From Sporosarcina quadrami (GTDB lineage Bacteria; Bacillota; Bacilli; Bacillales_A; Planococcaceae), in the NCBI RefSeq assembly GCF_014836615.1, contig NZ_JACSQN010000004.1, positions 1 to 64,000 of the forward strand: 64,000 bases of DNA. Direction: 5' to 3'. Each line of letters begins with the position of its first letter. Position 1 is the first letter of the stretch. Of this stretch, positions 51,902 to 59,720 are shown piece after piece. The notes under the pieces were generated by a model. The model had not been told where the DNA came from. It did no database searches and was given only the letters and a program-made list of their open reading frames with translations. A program made the translations under genes and the position numbers.

Positions 51902-52027
51902 ATGGAGTTGAACGGAATGGCGGAGACGGATTCTAATCGTAAACTTATGATAAGAAATGCAGATACGTTGGGCTCTATCATTTTCCCTGAGTTGCAGTTT
52001 GAGTTGAAGGGTATTTTGTTTGAATGA
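51902..52027 (+). pseudogene. Possible 3' remnant of a Uma2-type nuclease gene
   Basis: A 41-codon frame reads MELNGMAETDSNRKLMIRNA, then DTLGSIIFPELQFELKGILFE and stops at 52027. The ending resembles the conserved C-terminus of Uma2 (DUF820) endonucleases (S.IFPGL.fdL..iF). A stop lies four codons upstream and no ribosome-binding site is visible, so only the end of a former gene seems to remain. The resemblance is from memory. Confidence 0.3.
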
Positions 52028-52088
52028 TGTTGTATACTCTACCCCGACCTGGATACGCTAATCGTAAATAGGAATGGAGTGTTGGATA

Positions 52089-52235
52089 ATGATGCCTGAA
52101 CGTGTGCCGATCGCGGCATTGGATGATAAGCAGTTGAAGATGTTGAGTGAGCTTGAAGACGAGCTCGGGGTGACGTTGGTCGCTTATGAGAGTCAGATGC
52201 ATGATACGAATCTTATTGTAGAGTCGGATGTGTGA
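52089..52235 (+). CDS. Small acidic protein, 48 aa
   Basis: ATG-ATG start at 52089 with GGAGTGTTGG upstream. It encodes MMPERVPIAALDDKQLKMLS, then ELEDELGVTLVAYESQMHDTNLIVESDV. One amphipathic helix, no cysteine, no signal. A hairpin terminator follows 7 bases after the stop, supporting a real transcription unit. It resembles small conserved Bacillales hypothetical proteins with an ELEKELG helix, but I cannot name a family. Confidence 0.6.
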   Translation: MMPERVPIAALDDKQLKMLSELEDELGVTLVAYESQMHDTNLIVESDV

Positions 52236-52242
52236 GAGCTCG

Positions 52243-52269
52243 GGGCTATCTTTGGGATAGTCCTTTTTT
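52243..52269 (+). terminator. Terminator of small acidic protein gene
   Basis: GGGCTATC (52243-52250) and GATAGTCC (52256-52263), one wobble, followed by six T. Confidence 0.75.
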
Positions 52270-52284
52270 GATGGATTTATTATG

Positions 52285-52324
52285 AATAAAACCAAGTGCT
52301 ATAAACAACGCATTTGGTTTTATT
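52285..52324 (-). terminator. Terminator of the AHSA1-ArsR operon
   Basis: On the minus strand AAAACCAAATGC and GCACTTGGTTTT pair, with a loop of about 10 bases, followed by ATTCATAATAAATCC. It overlaps the stop codon of the ArsR gene. Confidence 0.7.
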
Positions 52325-52652
52325 CGTTATCTTCTACATACTTTTTAAGCGTAGCTAATTTATCATCCCAATACTGTTCAAAAAATTGTAGCCAGCTTTG
52401 TATTTCGACGAGTGGTTCTGGTGTGAGTATATAACGCGTTTCACGTCCTACCTTCCGACTTTTTACAACACCGGCATTGGAAAGAATATGGAGATGCTTA
52501 TTGACTCCGGTACGGCTAATCGGGAAATGTTCCGCAATTTCTGCGATCGACATTTCTTTTTCCGCAAGTATTTTTAACAAAGTGCGTCGAGTAGGGTCGG
52601 ATATTGCTTGAAAAACGTCGTGCTTGGATTGGGCGGATATATTATGCACCAA
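52320..52652 (-). CDS. ArsR-family winged-helix regulator
   Basis: 110 residues. FQAISDPTRRTLLKILAEKEMSIAEIAEHF and ISRTGVNKHLHILSNAGVVKSRK form the helix-turn-helix and wing of ArsR/SmtB proteins. Metal-binding cysteines are absent, as in the SdpR-like group paired with AHSA1/SRPBCC proteins. The GTG start overlaps the last codons of the preceding AHSA1 gene (11 bases). The long palindrome upstream of that gene is its probable operator. The signal is unknown. Confidence 0.93.
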   Translation of the reverse strand: MVHNISAQSKHDVFQAISDPTRRTLLKILAEKEMSIAEIAEHFPISRTGVNKHLHILSNAGVVKSRKVGRETRYILTPEPLVEIQSWLQFFEQYWDDKLATLKKYVEDNE

Positions 52653-53043
52653 TATATACCGGGAGCCTTTCTTTAATGATGTTCTCCCAACCGCCGTCCA
52701 TCGTTTCTCGGAATTTCAACTTATCTGCGGTCCAACCCGAGTGGATAAGAGTAAATTCTGTTTTACAATCTTCTAATTCCGTCAATTCCATCGTTAAATG
52801 CCAATCCTTGTCCCAGTCGAATCCTATTCGGTTCGGGGCATCCAGCTCAGTAACTGTACAAGGTGAGTCGCCATACGGTTCTGCGCGAAGAACAAAGTCC
52901 TTTCCCAAAGTAGGTTCAAATGTATTTGCCATCCACCATGCAGCAATGCCTTCTGATGTCGAGATCGCTTTCCACACTTTTTCAATTGGAGCATTGAGTA
53001 TAATGGTTTTCCGGATTTCCGGTATGTTTTCTTGTTTGTCCAT
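52642..53043 (-). CDS. SRPBCC/AHSA1 domain protein
   Basis: 133 residues. Activator of Hsp90 ATPase homologue 1-like (START-fold) domain: IRKTIILNAPIEKVWKAISTSEGIAAWWM and IGFDWDKDWHLTMELTELED, GGWENIIKERLPVYI. The family has a hydrophobic ligand cavity; roles are mostly unknown. It is first in a two-gene operon with an ArsR regulator, an arrangement very common in Bacillales. TAAAGGAGG precedes the ATG. Confidence 0.93.
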   Translation of the reverse strand: MDKQENIPEIRKTIILNAPIEKVWKAISTSEGIAAWWMANTFEPTLGKDFVLRAEPYGDSPCTVTELDAPNRIGFDWDKDWHLTMELTELEDCKTEFTLIHSGWTADKLKFRETMDGGWENIIKERLPVYIGA

Positions 53044-53072
53044 GTTTTGTACCTCCTTTATTCAAATAACTT

Positions 53073-53120
53073 CTTTTAGTGTCATGTTTTATTGTAACAC
53101 TAAAAGGTGTTACAATAAAA
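53073..53120. promoter_or_regulatory. Double palindromic operator of the AHSA1-ArsR operon
   Basis: A perfect 14-bp inverted repeat, TTTTATTGTAACAC (53087-53100) and GTGTTACAATAAAA (53107-53120) around TAAAAG. A second one overlaps it: CTTTTAGTGT (53073-53082) with ACACTAAAAG (53097-53106). The word AGTGT/ACACT is shared, so several repressor dimers could bind in tandem over the leftward promoter. No T-run follows. Confidence 0.7.
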
Positions 53121-53154
53121 TCCTTTTCTATGTGAATTTCTCAAGAGAAGCCAA

Positions 53155-53183
53155 ATTAAAAACCCCACATTTCCGTAGGGTTT
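53155..53183 (-). terminator. Terminator of the DDAH-like gene
   Basis: On the minus strand AAACCCTAC and GTGGGGTTT pair, followed by TTAATTTGG. It starts 11 bases past the stop at 53194. Confidence 0.7.
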
Positions 53184-53193
53184 CCCATCTAGC

Positions 53194-54045
53194 TCATTCC
53201 CGTTCCAGTGGCATGGAGCAGCATCTGAATGATCCGCCGGATTTGATGATTTCGGAGAAGTCGATTTCGATGACTTCAAATCCGTGTGCACGCATTGCTG
53301 CGTTTACTTGTTTGTTTTGAGGTTGGCTGAACACTTTGCCGTCACCGATTGAAAGGACGTTTGTGCCTAAGGTGAACTGTTCTTCTGCTGACACTTCGAT
53401 TAATGTATATGTTTCAGATAAGGTCGCGACCATTTCATGTGACAGCGCTTCTGAAAAAATGAGACCTACTGTTGGTGATAGTATGTTGAACACGCAATCG
53501 AGGTGCAAGTATTTTTCATTGAATGGTACGCGGATGATGTTGTGATTGGGCAAATCGCGTTGTAAATTGCGGACAGCTAGGTCAGAGGTTCGACTGCTGA
53601 TGCCTACGTATACATTGTCGCGATCGACGATAACGTCCCCGCCCTCCACACGGTCCACTGTGTTCTGGTAGTCGATATTTTCTTCTTCAAGAAAATCCTC
53701 TAGCGCTTCTTCTTCACCTTTACGGATGTCGCTCGCCATCTCAGCGACGAATACTTCGTCTCCAACGGTGAATCCTATATCGCGTGTGAAGACTTGTTCC
53801 GGGAACTTCTCGGATGAAGGCAGTTTGATCACTTCCACGCCATGTTCACGTAACAGCCTTTCAAATTCTGTATGTTGTTTCATCGCTATGTCTACATCAA
53901 TGTTTTCATCTTTGTATTTTTTCTGGACATCATTAATAACGTCTTCGATTGCCATGAATTTTGGTTGGCATAGAATGACTCTCTTCAATGAATCATACTC
54001 TGTATTGCAGGTTGTTGTTGGTTTGTCTTCCACAGGGGAACTCAT
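53194..54045 (-). CDS. Dimethylarginine dimethylaminohydrolase/amidinotransferase-like enzyme
   Basis: 283 residues, five-bladed pentein fold. Landmarks: SLKRVILCQPKFM, VFTRDIGFTVGDEVFVAEM, VEGGDVIVDRDNVYVGIS, HLDCVFNILSP (catalytic His) and the C-terminal SGGSFRCCSMPLERE with the nucleophilic cysteine. The family converts arginine or methylarginines to citrulline, or transfers amidino groups; DDAH-like hydrolysis is most likely at this length. ATG at 54045 chosen because GGAGG lies 8 bases upstream. Monocistronic. Confidence 0.87.
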   Translation of the reverse strand: MSSPVEDKPTTTCNTEYDSLKRVILCQPKFMAIEDVINDVQKKYKDENIDVDIAMKQHTEFERLLREHGVEVIKLPSSEKFPEQVFTRDIGFTVGDEVFVAEMASDIRKGEEEALEDFLEEENIDYQNTVDRVEGGDVIVDRDNVYVGISSRTSDLAVRNLQRDLPNHNIIRVPFNEKYLHLDCVFNILSPTVGLIFSEALSHEMVATLSETYTLIEVSAEEQFTLGTNVLSIGDGKVFSQPQNKQVNAAMRAHGFEVIEIDFSEIIKSGGSFRCCSMPLERE

Positions 54046-54177
54046 GCATTCATCCTCCACATCTATTTTCTCTCCATACTTTTATTCCCTATTCACTTTT
54101 TACTAAACAATCTATTTGTTTTAGGGTTCCCACCGTTAGGGAATTGATGCGTATTGTTTGAATTGGAGGGAATGGAT

Positions 54178-54903
54178 TTGAGAACTTTATTGACGAAAGA
54201 GGATTTTGCAGAAAGGAAGGATTTGCCCAATTGGTTGTTGAACAGTTATGCAACTTTCCGTGAGACGGTGACAGAGAAGACGTTTCCCTGTTATTTTGGA
54301 ATGGGCGGTGAGTTGAAGGGAGAGTTACGCTATGCATATGTGACGCAAGAGGATTGGACGAATTTGCCTTCAGCTCTTCATGCTTTTTTGGCGTTATTTG
54401 AAAATCCTAAGCATAAGCGGCATGGCCTGTTCGTTTTCGTAGAACCTTTTGAGAATGAGAGAGATTTAGAAGCTTATCGTCAACAGTTTTGGGACATTCT
54501 ACAGTATTTGCATGAAGTGGATGAAACAGAGTGGCCTGCAGACAGTCCAAGAGATCCTGATCATCATTTGTGGGATTTCTATTTTGGCGGTGAGCCTATT
54601 TTCGTTTTTGGCAATGCACCTGCGTATAAGCAGCGGAAGACTAGGGATCTTGGTCAATCGATGGTGTTAGGCTTCCAACCTAGACGTATTTTCGAAGGAT
54701 TGTTAGGCACTGAGAAGGGTGGCATCATGTCACGCGAAAAGGTGCGTGAACGTGTAGAGGTATGGGATCAATTGCCGAAGCACCCCGACATAAGCCATTA
54801 TGGCGACCCGACACATAATGAATGGAAACAATTTTTCATCGGCGATGATGTGGAGCCGATTGTCGGGAAATGTCCGTTTTCGCATAAAGAAACTTTAGGG
54901 TAA
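54178..54903 (+). CDS. YqcI/YcgG family protein
   Basis: About 241 residues. Family features: LPNWLLNSYATFRETVTEKTFPCYFGM, LFVFVEPFENERDLEAYR, FWDILQYLHEVDE, DPDHHLWDFYFGGEPIFVFG and a terminal GKCPFSHKETLG. Function unknown; the many aromatic residues and conserved Cys suggest a cofactor or metal site. Start: TTG at 54178 lies eight bases from GGAGG; the ATG at 54172 is too close to it. Monocistronic with a terminator. Confidence 0.88.
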   Translation: MRTLLTKEDFAERKDLPNWLLNSYATFRETVTEKTFPCYFGMGGELKGELRYAYVTQEDWTNLPSALHAFLALFENPKHKRHGLFVFVEPFENERDLEAYRQQFWDILQYLHEVDETEWPADSPRDPDHHLWDFYFGGEPIFVFGNAPAYKQRKTRDLGQSMVLGFQPRRIFEGLLGTEKGGIMSREKVRERVEVWDQLPKHPDISHYGDPTHNEWKQFFIGDDVEPIVGKCPFSHKETLG

Positions 54904-54915
54904 TATAATCAAATG

Positions 54916-54944
54916 AAAAGGACCCCACTAGTGAGGTCCTTTTT
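54916..54944 (+). terminator. Terminator of YqcI/YcgG gene
   Basis: AAAAGGACC (54916-54924) and GGTCCTTTT (54935-54943) with a 10-base loop and further T. Confidence 0.85.
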
Positions 54945-54988
54945 GTAATTGACAACAGTGTCGATTCAAAGTTACTATCAATCAGATT

Positions 54989-55108
54989 TTATTTCTCTTC
55001 AATCTCCAATTGTTTGTAGTAGTTGTCTACGATTGGTGCTTTTCCATTCGAGCAAGCAGACATTATAAGTATACATACCATTAAAATGAGGATTGCAGAC
55101 TTTTTTAT
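54989..55108 (-). CDS. 39-aa lipoprotein with an AUA start codon
   Basis: GGAGG, seven bases, then ATA AAA AAG opens a frame with a complete lipoprotein signal: (M)KKSAILILMVCILIMSAC with the cysteine at residue 19, then SNGKAPIVDNYYKQLEIEEK and stop at 54989. No ATG, GTG or TTG start precedes the signal in frame. Either AUA is used, which is rare, or an ATG was mutated and the gene is decaying. Shape resembles small Bacillus entericidin-like or competence lipoproteins. Confidence 0.5.
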   Translation of the reverse strand: MKKSAILILMVCILIMSACSNGKAPIVDNYYKQLEIEEK

Positions 55109-55213
55109 GAGGATACCTCCAATAACAGTCCTACCTTTTCCAATTACAGACATGAATTCTTTTTATTCCGCAAATTATTTCCCACTAGTTGTCGATTTCC
55201 CGGGAAATAACGA

Positions 55214-56527
55214 TTATTTCCTGCCGATTCCATAATAGATATCCATTTCAGTTTCAGGCACCATTCCGCCACCTGTCGCCCATACGAGATGGGTAACTGA
55301 AGATGAATTTGCCATCGGAACTTCATTGCGAATTGTTTGAACGGGTCCTGTCATACCGGCAAGTGCAGATGGTTCAAGACGAATGTCCTCCGTATCTGCA
55401 ATCATTGTCAGTAACTCGAACATTGTGTCGTCGGATATGGTGTGGCAGCCTGCAAGTAGTGGTTCCATCTTCTTGCCAACGAAGGCTGACGGTGTACCGA
55501 CTGCGAGACCATCTGCAGCAGTATGATTATCAAGACCGAAGTCCGTCACAGAAACTTTATCATGTAGTCCTGTCATCATACCGATTGTCATGCATGGTGC
55601 TTTTGTCGGTTCCGCGAAGAAGCAATGGACGTTATCGCCAAATTGTAGCTTGAGTCCGAATGCGACACCACCTGGTCCACCGCCGACGCCGCATGGCAAG
55701 TAGACGAATAACGGATGGTCGTTGTCAACTGCCCTTCCTTGTTGTTTTAGTTGCGCAGCCAGTCTTTCTCCTGCAACAGCGTAGCCAAGGAACAGGTCGA
55801 GGGAGTTTTCATCATCGACAAAATGACAAAGGGGATCTGCTTCCGCTTGGCGTCTTCCTTCTTCGACTGCTTTGCTATAGTCGTCTGCGTATTCGACGAC
55901 GGTTACCCCTTTTTCTCGCAATAGATCCTTCTTCCATTGCTTTGCATCCGCGGACATATGGACGGTGACGTTGAATCCGAGTTTTGCGCTCATGATGCCG
56001 ATGCTCAGGCCTAGATTCCCCGTAGATCCGACAGCGATTTTATGCTTCGCGAATAAATTTCGGAATTCCGGATCTGCAAATCGGGCATAGTCGTCTTCCG
56101 GTGTAATCAGTCCGTGCTGCACTGCGAGTGTCTCTGCGTGTTTGAGCACTTCATAAATGCCGCCACGTGCTTTGATGGAGCCTGAAATCGGAAGGGCATT
56201 GTCCTGTTTGAGCAATAGCGTTCCGGGTATATCCGTAGCGTATTTATTAGCAAGCGCTGTTTTCATTTCAGGAATTTCTGTCAACGGCGATTCGATGATA
56301 CCGTCCGCTTGCTTCGTTTCAGGGAAAACGGTCTGGATGTACGACGCAAACCGTTTCAACCGATCGCTCGCGTCTTTAACGTCTGCAACGGAAATGCCCG
56401 ATTGCTCGATGCCTCGTGCACTGTGGCCGTTTAAAGGATTGACCCATAGGATTTCGTCTTTCTCTATGATCTGTTGAAGGAGTGGCAATTTATTGATCCA
56501 CTCGGAGATTTCATTTTGATTCATCAT
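55214..56527 (-). CDS. dsdA: D-serine ammonia-lyase
   Basis: 437 residues, PLP-dependent fold II. PLP lysine in [12 protein letters not shown] (near residue 117), phosphate-binding [25 protein letters not shown] and [13 protein letters not shown]. It converts D-serine to pyruvate and ammonia, detoxifying D-serine, which can come from cell-wall turnover. AGGGG precedes a double ATG at 56527. Monocistronic here; no DsdX or DsdC partner is present. A 14-bp palindrome, ATTTCCCGGGAAAT, lies just past the stop (55195-55208). Confidence 0.95.
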   Translation of the reverse strand: MMNQNEISEWINKLPLLQQIIEKDEILWVNPLNGHSARGIEQSGISVADVKDASDRLKRFASYIQTVFPETKQADGIIESPLTEIPEMKTALANKYATDIPGTLLLKQDNALPISGSIKARGGIYEVLKHAETLAVQHGLITPEDDYARFADPEFRNLFAKHKIAVGSTGNLGLSIGIMSAKLGFNVTVHMSADAKQWKKDLLREKGVTVVEYADDYSKAVEEGRRQAEADPLCHFVDDENSLDLFLGYAVAGERLAAQLKQQGRAVDNDHPLFVYLPCGVGGGPGGVAFGLKLQFGDNVHCFFAEPTKAPCMTIGMMTGLHDKVSVTDFGLDNHTAADGLAVGTPSAFVGKKMEPLLAGCHTISDDTMFELLTMIADTEDIRLEPSALAGMTGPVQTIRNEVPMANSSSVTHLVWATGGGMVPETEMDIYYGIGRK

Positions 56528-56587
56528 GTTTCGACCCCTTTGCTATTTAAGTAAGATTTGCATTTAGTATAGCATGTCCGGGATTCA

Positions 56588-57442
56588 TTATTGTTGATTC
56601 AACACATAGCTGTCAATTAATTCACGCGTCAGGTCAAAGCGTGGTTTTATGGTATCGTTCCCTTCTGCCGCGACACCGATGACGACAGTGATAATCCGGT
56701 CGCCGTCGTAAATACCTGTGCTCGCAAAGCACGATTCAGCAAGTTCCGTGTAACCGGTCTTTAGGCCATCCATGCCTGTCAGTGCTTCAGGCATTCCGGG
56801 TAACATAAGGTTTGTGGACCACCTTTTGACGCCTGAACTCGTTGTGAAGTCAGTCATGCTCGTAAACTGCAATACTTCAGAGTGTTCGTCGATTAGTACG
56901 TTAGCGATCGCAGCAATATCGCGTGCTGTCGCAAGATTCGTTTCATCGCCATCCAGCCCTGTGGCATTGATGAAGTGTGTTTTTGAAAGTCCTATTTTTT
57001 TCGCATAGTTGTTCATCTTAGCGGCGAACTTTTCTTCGGAACCGCTAACCATCTCTGCAAGTGCGACAGTTGCATCGTTTGCAGAAATGACGGTCATGGC
57101 AGTAAATAATTCTTTCACTGTGTATGTCTTATCTGATTGCATGTCCAGTTTCACTGCACGGGACGGTTGGTTCAATACTTCTGTGGAAGGTTTGTAGAGG
57201 CTGTCCCAGGAAATGCTACCGGCCGCTATTGCATCTAGGACAATATATTGCGTCATTAACTTTGATAAACTTGCGATTGGCAACGCTTCATTGGCATTAC
57301 TTTCATAGATGATCTTGTCAGTACTTGCATTGAGAATAATTGCTGCTTTGGCATTTTGCGCCGTGGAAACTGCTTCATTTTCCGGTATTAGTAATATAAT
57401 AGCAATGCCTGCAAGGAGTAGAATTGTAAGTAGTTTCTTCAT
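56588..57442 (-). CDS. D-alanyl-D-alanine carboxypeptidase (peptidase S11)
   Basis: 284 residues. Signal peptide (about 1-25) then the low-molecular-mass PBP domain: SxxK in PIASLSKLMT (Ser near residue 59), SxN in ISANDATVAL and KTG in GLKTGYTELA. It trims the terminal D-Ala from peptidoglycan pentapeptides outside the membrane. It lacks the long C-terminal DacA beta domain and amphipathic anchor, so it is likely secreted or held by its signal segment. Similar short S11 enzymes occur beside sporulation or wall genes. Confidence 0.92.
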   Translation of the reverse strand: MKKLLTILLLAGIAIILLIPENEAVSTAQNAKAAIILNASTDKIIYESNANEALPIASLSKLMTQYIVLDAIAAGSISWDSLYKPSTEVLNQPSRAVKLDMQSDKTYTVKELFTAMTVISANDATVALAEMVSGSEEKFAAKMNNYAKKIGLSKTHFINATGLDGDETNLATARDIAAIANVLIDEHSEVLQFTSMTDFTTSSGVKRWSTNLMLPGMPEALTGMDGLKTGYTELAESCFASTGIYDGDRIITVVIGVAAEGNDTIKPRFDLTRELIDSYVLNQQ

Positions 57443-58007
57443 AAACTCACACCTTTTTATGTAATGACTCTATTATCCGCTAGGAGAATGAAGATTTATG
57501 CAGGCAATTTCTTAAGATTTACTGAAGTTTTCAGCCTATGCCCGCACACACCTTAAAGCGTCATTCAGAATATTCTAAGGATAGAACGTCAGTGATGGTG
57601 GTGATTTCATTTTTCCAGTCATCAGTTGGACTGCTGGATACTATATTGGAGATAAGGCCGATTCAAGAATTGCTGAACGCTTGCGTAAGCAAGCTGATGT
57701 ACATGAAAGGCAGGAAGAATCCGCATAATGGCGCAGTTAGTTGTTCGCATCACCTCTAGGTTGAACAGGTCAGTACGGACGGGTTATGTGTATCCGTGGG
57801 CAATCCAAGGTTGGGGCAATGGGTCACAACGGTTCAGGGAGGGGTTCCTAAGTCGAAGAGTATTTATTTCGACGGGTTCATTGCTAGTTCAACTGGTTTG
57901 GAGATTTTGACCGATCTACAGCTGTTTAAGTCGGGTTGGTTATTCGTAGCGCCCACGCAACGCACTGCGTTATCTGAAGTTGAATGTGATTGAATTTGAG
58001 ATGGAGG

Positions 58008-58041
58008 CTTCGCCAAGGGGATTTCGTTGGCGGAGTTTTTT
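58008..58041 (+). terminator. Terminator after degraded gene
   Basis: CTTCGCCAA (58008-58016) and TTGGCGGAG (58027-58035), one wobble, followed by six T. It shows that a rightward transcription unit once ended here. Confidence 0.75.
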
Positions 58042-58050
58042 ATGGGGTTT

Positions 58051-58170
58051 AATGGACTTTTGCGGGGCGTTATGGATTTCTATGTGAAGTTATGGACTTT
58101 TATGTAGAGTTATGGACTTTTTAAAGCAGTTATGGACTTCTGGGAGGAATTATGGACTTTTGGATATTGG
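58051..58170. repeat. 20-bp tandem array, core TTATGGACTTTT
   Basis: TATGGACTT or variants start at 58051 (AATGG), 58071, 58091, 58111, 58131 and 58151, every step exactly 20 bp. A conserved word of about 11 bases alternates with a 9-base variable linker. Direct orientation, between the degraded region and the 3' end of kynA. Confidence 0.88.
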
Positions 58171-58236
58171 GACGCGGGGAGCTCCTGGTTGGGACAATAT
58201 TTGTCGCGCTGAATGGTTTTGACCAATTAAAAGCAT

Positions 58237-58267
58237 TTAAAAAGACTGCCGGCGAGCGGCAGTCTTT
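58237..58267. terminator. Terminator of the kyn operon
   Basis: AAAGACTGCCG (58241-58251) and CGGCAGTCTTT (58257-58267) with a 5-base loop; TTTTTAAATG follows on the minus strand. Six bases past the kynA stop. Confidence 0.85.
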
Positions 58268-58272
58268 GCTTT

Positions 58273-59091
58273 TTATAGTTTTGTGCGGACGTCCCATAGT
58301 TCAGGGAAGAACTGATGATCGAGGACGGATTTTAAATAGTTCACACCTGACGAACCGCCAGTACCTGTTTTGAAGCCGATGATTCGTTCGACGGTTTTCA
58401 TGTGACGGAAACGCCATTGTTGGTGGCTGTCTTCAATGTCGACGAGTTTTTCTGCGAGCTGATAGAGATCCCAGTACTTATCAGTATTACGATATACTTC
58501 AAGCCAAGCGTCCGCGACGGTTGGATCCCCTTGATAGGTGACAGAGAAATCACGTGTCAGCAAATCAGGATTAATGGCAAATCCAGCTCTTGACAGTGCG
58601 CGGATAGCTACATCGTATATACCAGGAGCATTGTATGCCGCGGTTAAGCTACTGGCAAGTTCGGGGTCTTTCTCGTAAATTTTCAATATATGGGGTTGCT
58701 TGTAGCCGAGCGCAAATTCGATCAGGCGGTTCTGGTAGGACTGGAAGCCTGATGAGCGCCCTAAGCTATCGCGGAACTCCATGTATTCAGCTGGCGTCAA
58801 CGTAGCAAGGACGTCCCATGCCTGGATGATTTGTGTCTGGACGCGTGATACCCGCGCGAGCATTTTGAATGCTTCTGGCAGTTCGTCTTTTTCGATCGCG
58901 TCAATCGCTGTATTCAATTCATGCAAAATCAGTTTCATCCATAATTCGCTCACTTGGTGGATGACGATGAAGAGCATTTCGTCATGGTGGCCGGATAGCC
59001 GTTCTTGGCTGGATAACACTTTATCCAATTGTAAATATTCCCCGTAAGTCATATTGTCTTTAAAATCTGTATGGATGCCTTTTTCACTCAT
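58273..59091 (-). CDS. kynA: Tryptophan 2,3-dioxygenase
   Basis: 272 residues, haem enzyme opening the indole ring of L-tryptophan to N-formylkynurenine. Landmarks: [47 protein letters not shown] (distal His region), [22 protein letters not shown] and the proximal His in [17 protein letters not shown], then [12 protein letters not shown]. Last gene of the kynUBA operon; its ATG overlaps the kynB TGA by four bases. A terminator follows. Confidence 0.96.
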   Translation of the reverse strand: MSEKGIHTDFKDNMTYGEYLQLDKVLSSQERLSGHHDEMLFIVIHQVSELWMKLILHELNTAIDAIEKDELPEAFKMLARVSRVQTQIIQAWDVLATLTPAEYMEFRDSLGRSSGFQSYQNRLIEFALGYKQPHILKIYEKDPELASSLTAAYNAPGIYDVAIRALSRAGFAINPDLLTRDFSVTYQGDPTVADAWLEVYRNTDKYWDLYQLAEKLVDIEDSHQQWRFRHMKTVERIIGFKTGTGGSSGVNYLKSVLDHQFFPELWDVRTKL

Positions 59092-59720
59092 TTTCCTAGT
59101 CTCCTCACTACTGCGCGGACAGGACTTCCATCCGCCCCCGCGATTGGCAATGGCAATGCAATCAGTTCGTACTCGCCAGGTTCCACTTCATCTAACACGA
59201 TGTTCTCCAAAATGAGGACGTCATTCGCGTATAGCGCATGATGCGCATCGAGCGACTTGCTATGTTCGGAATCGACTGACGGCGTGTCGACACCGATCAG
59301 CTTCACACCACGCTCTTTCAGCAATGGTCCGATATCCGGTCGCAAAACGGTATACGTATCAGGAAATACATCAGGATCAGGTCTGCTAGCAGTTTTCAAT
59401 AAAATCCGTACCGCTCCACAAAAGTCATGTGCTTCCAAGTCTGATCGACCGATAGAATCGCGACCTGATACGTCAATAATAATCGCTTTACCGATATAGA
59501 CATCAATCGGCAGCTCATGCACTTTCAGCCCTGCGTCGTCATAATGGAAAGGCGCATCGATATGCGTGCCCATATGCGTACTCGTCGTCATTTTGCCGAT
59601 ATTGACGGAGCCGGTGTCCGCCTTAGCGAACGCAACTTCATATGAAAAGGGCGTGTCACCAGGCCATTCGGCAATATGGTTATGCAGCGTCTGTGAAATA
59701 TCAATCCATTTCCCGGTCAT
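59088..59720 (-). CDS. kynB: Kynurenine formamidase (arylformamidase)
   Basis: 210 residues, cyclase-family metal hydrolase. Metal motif [18 protein letters not shown] (His, His, Asp), [18 protein letters not shown], the [25 protein letters not shown] motif and terminal [19 protein letters not shown]. Removes formate from N-formylkynurenine. ATGA overlaps of four bases with kynU upstream and kynA downstream show tight translational coupling. Confidence 0.95.
   Translation of the reverse strand: MTGKWIDISQTLHNHIAEWPGDTPFSYEVAFAKADTGSVNIGKMTTSTHMGTHIDAPFHYDDAGLKVHELPIDVYIGKAIIIDVSGRDSIGRSDLEAHDFCGAVRILLKTASRPDPDVFPDTYTVLRPDIGPLLKERGVKLIGVDTPSVDSEHSKSLDAHHALYANDVLILENIVLDEVEPGEYELIALPLPIAGADGSPVRAVVRRLGK

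Larger units (their letters stand above)
57443..58272. other. 830-bp region with degraded rightward coding sequence and repeats
   Basis: A rightward frame from about 57760 to the TGA at 57993 reads GNPRLGQWVTTVQGGVPKSK, then SIYFDGFIASSTGLEILTDL and continues protein-like to EVECD. It has no start codon with a ribosome-binding site. Another frame (about 57590-57729) reads FIFPVISWTAGYYIGDKADS, then RIAERLRKQ. They are separated by stops and frame changes, so I read a decayed gene or two fragments. A terminator (58008-58041) and a 20-bp array follow. Confidence 0.4.

Noticed and set aside
57728..57910. A 60-codon rightward frame (MAQLVVRITSRL...) as a gene
   Set aside because: It overlaps a more protein-like frame in another register, has no ribosome-binding site and shows Arg-rich out-of-frame character.
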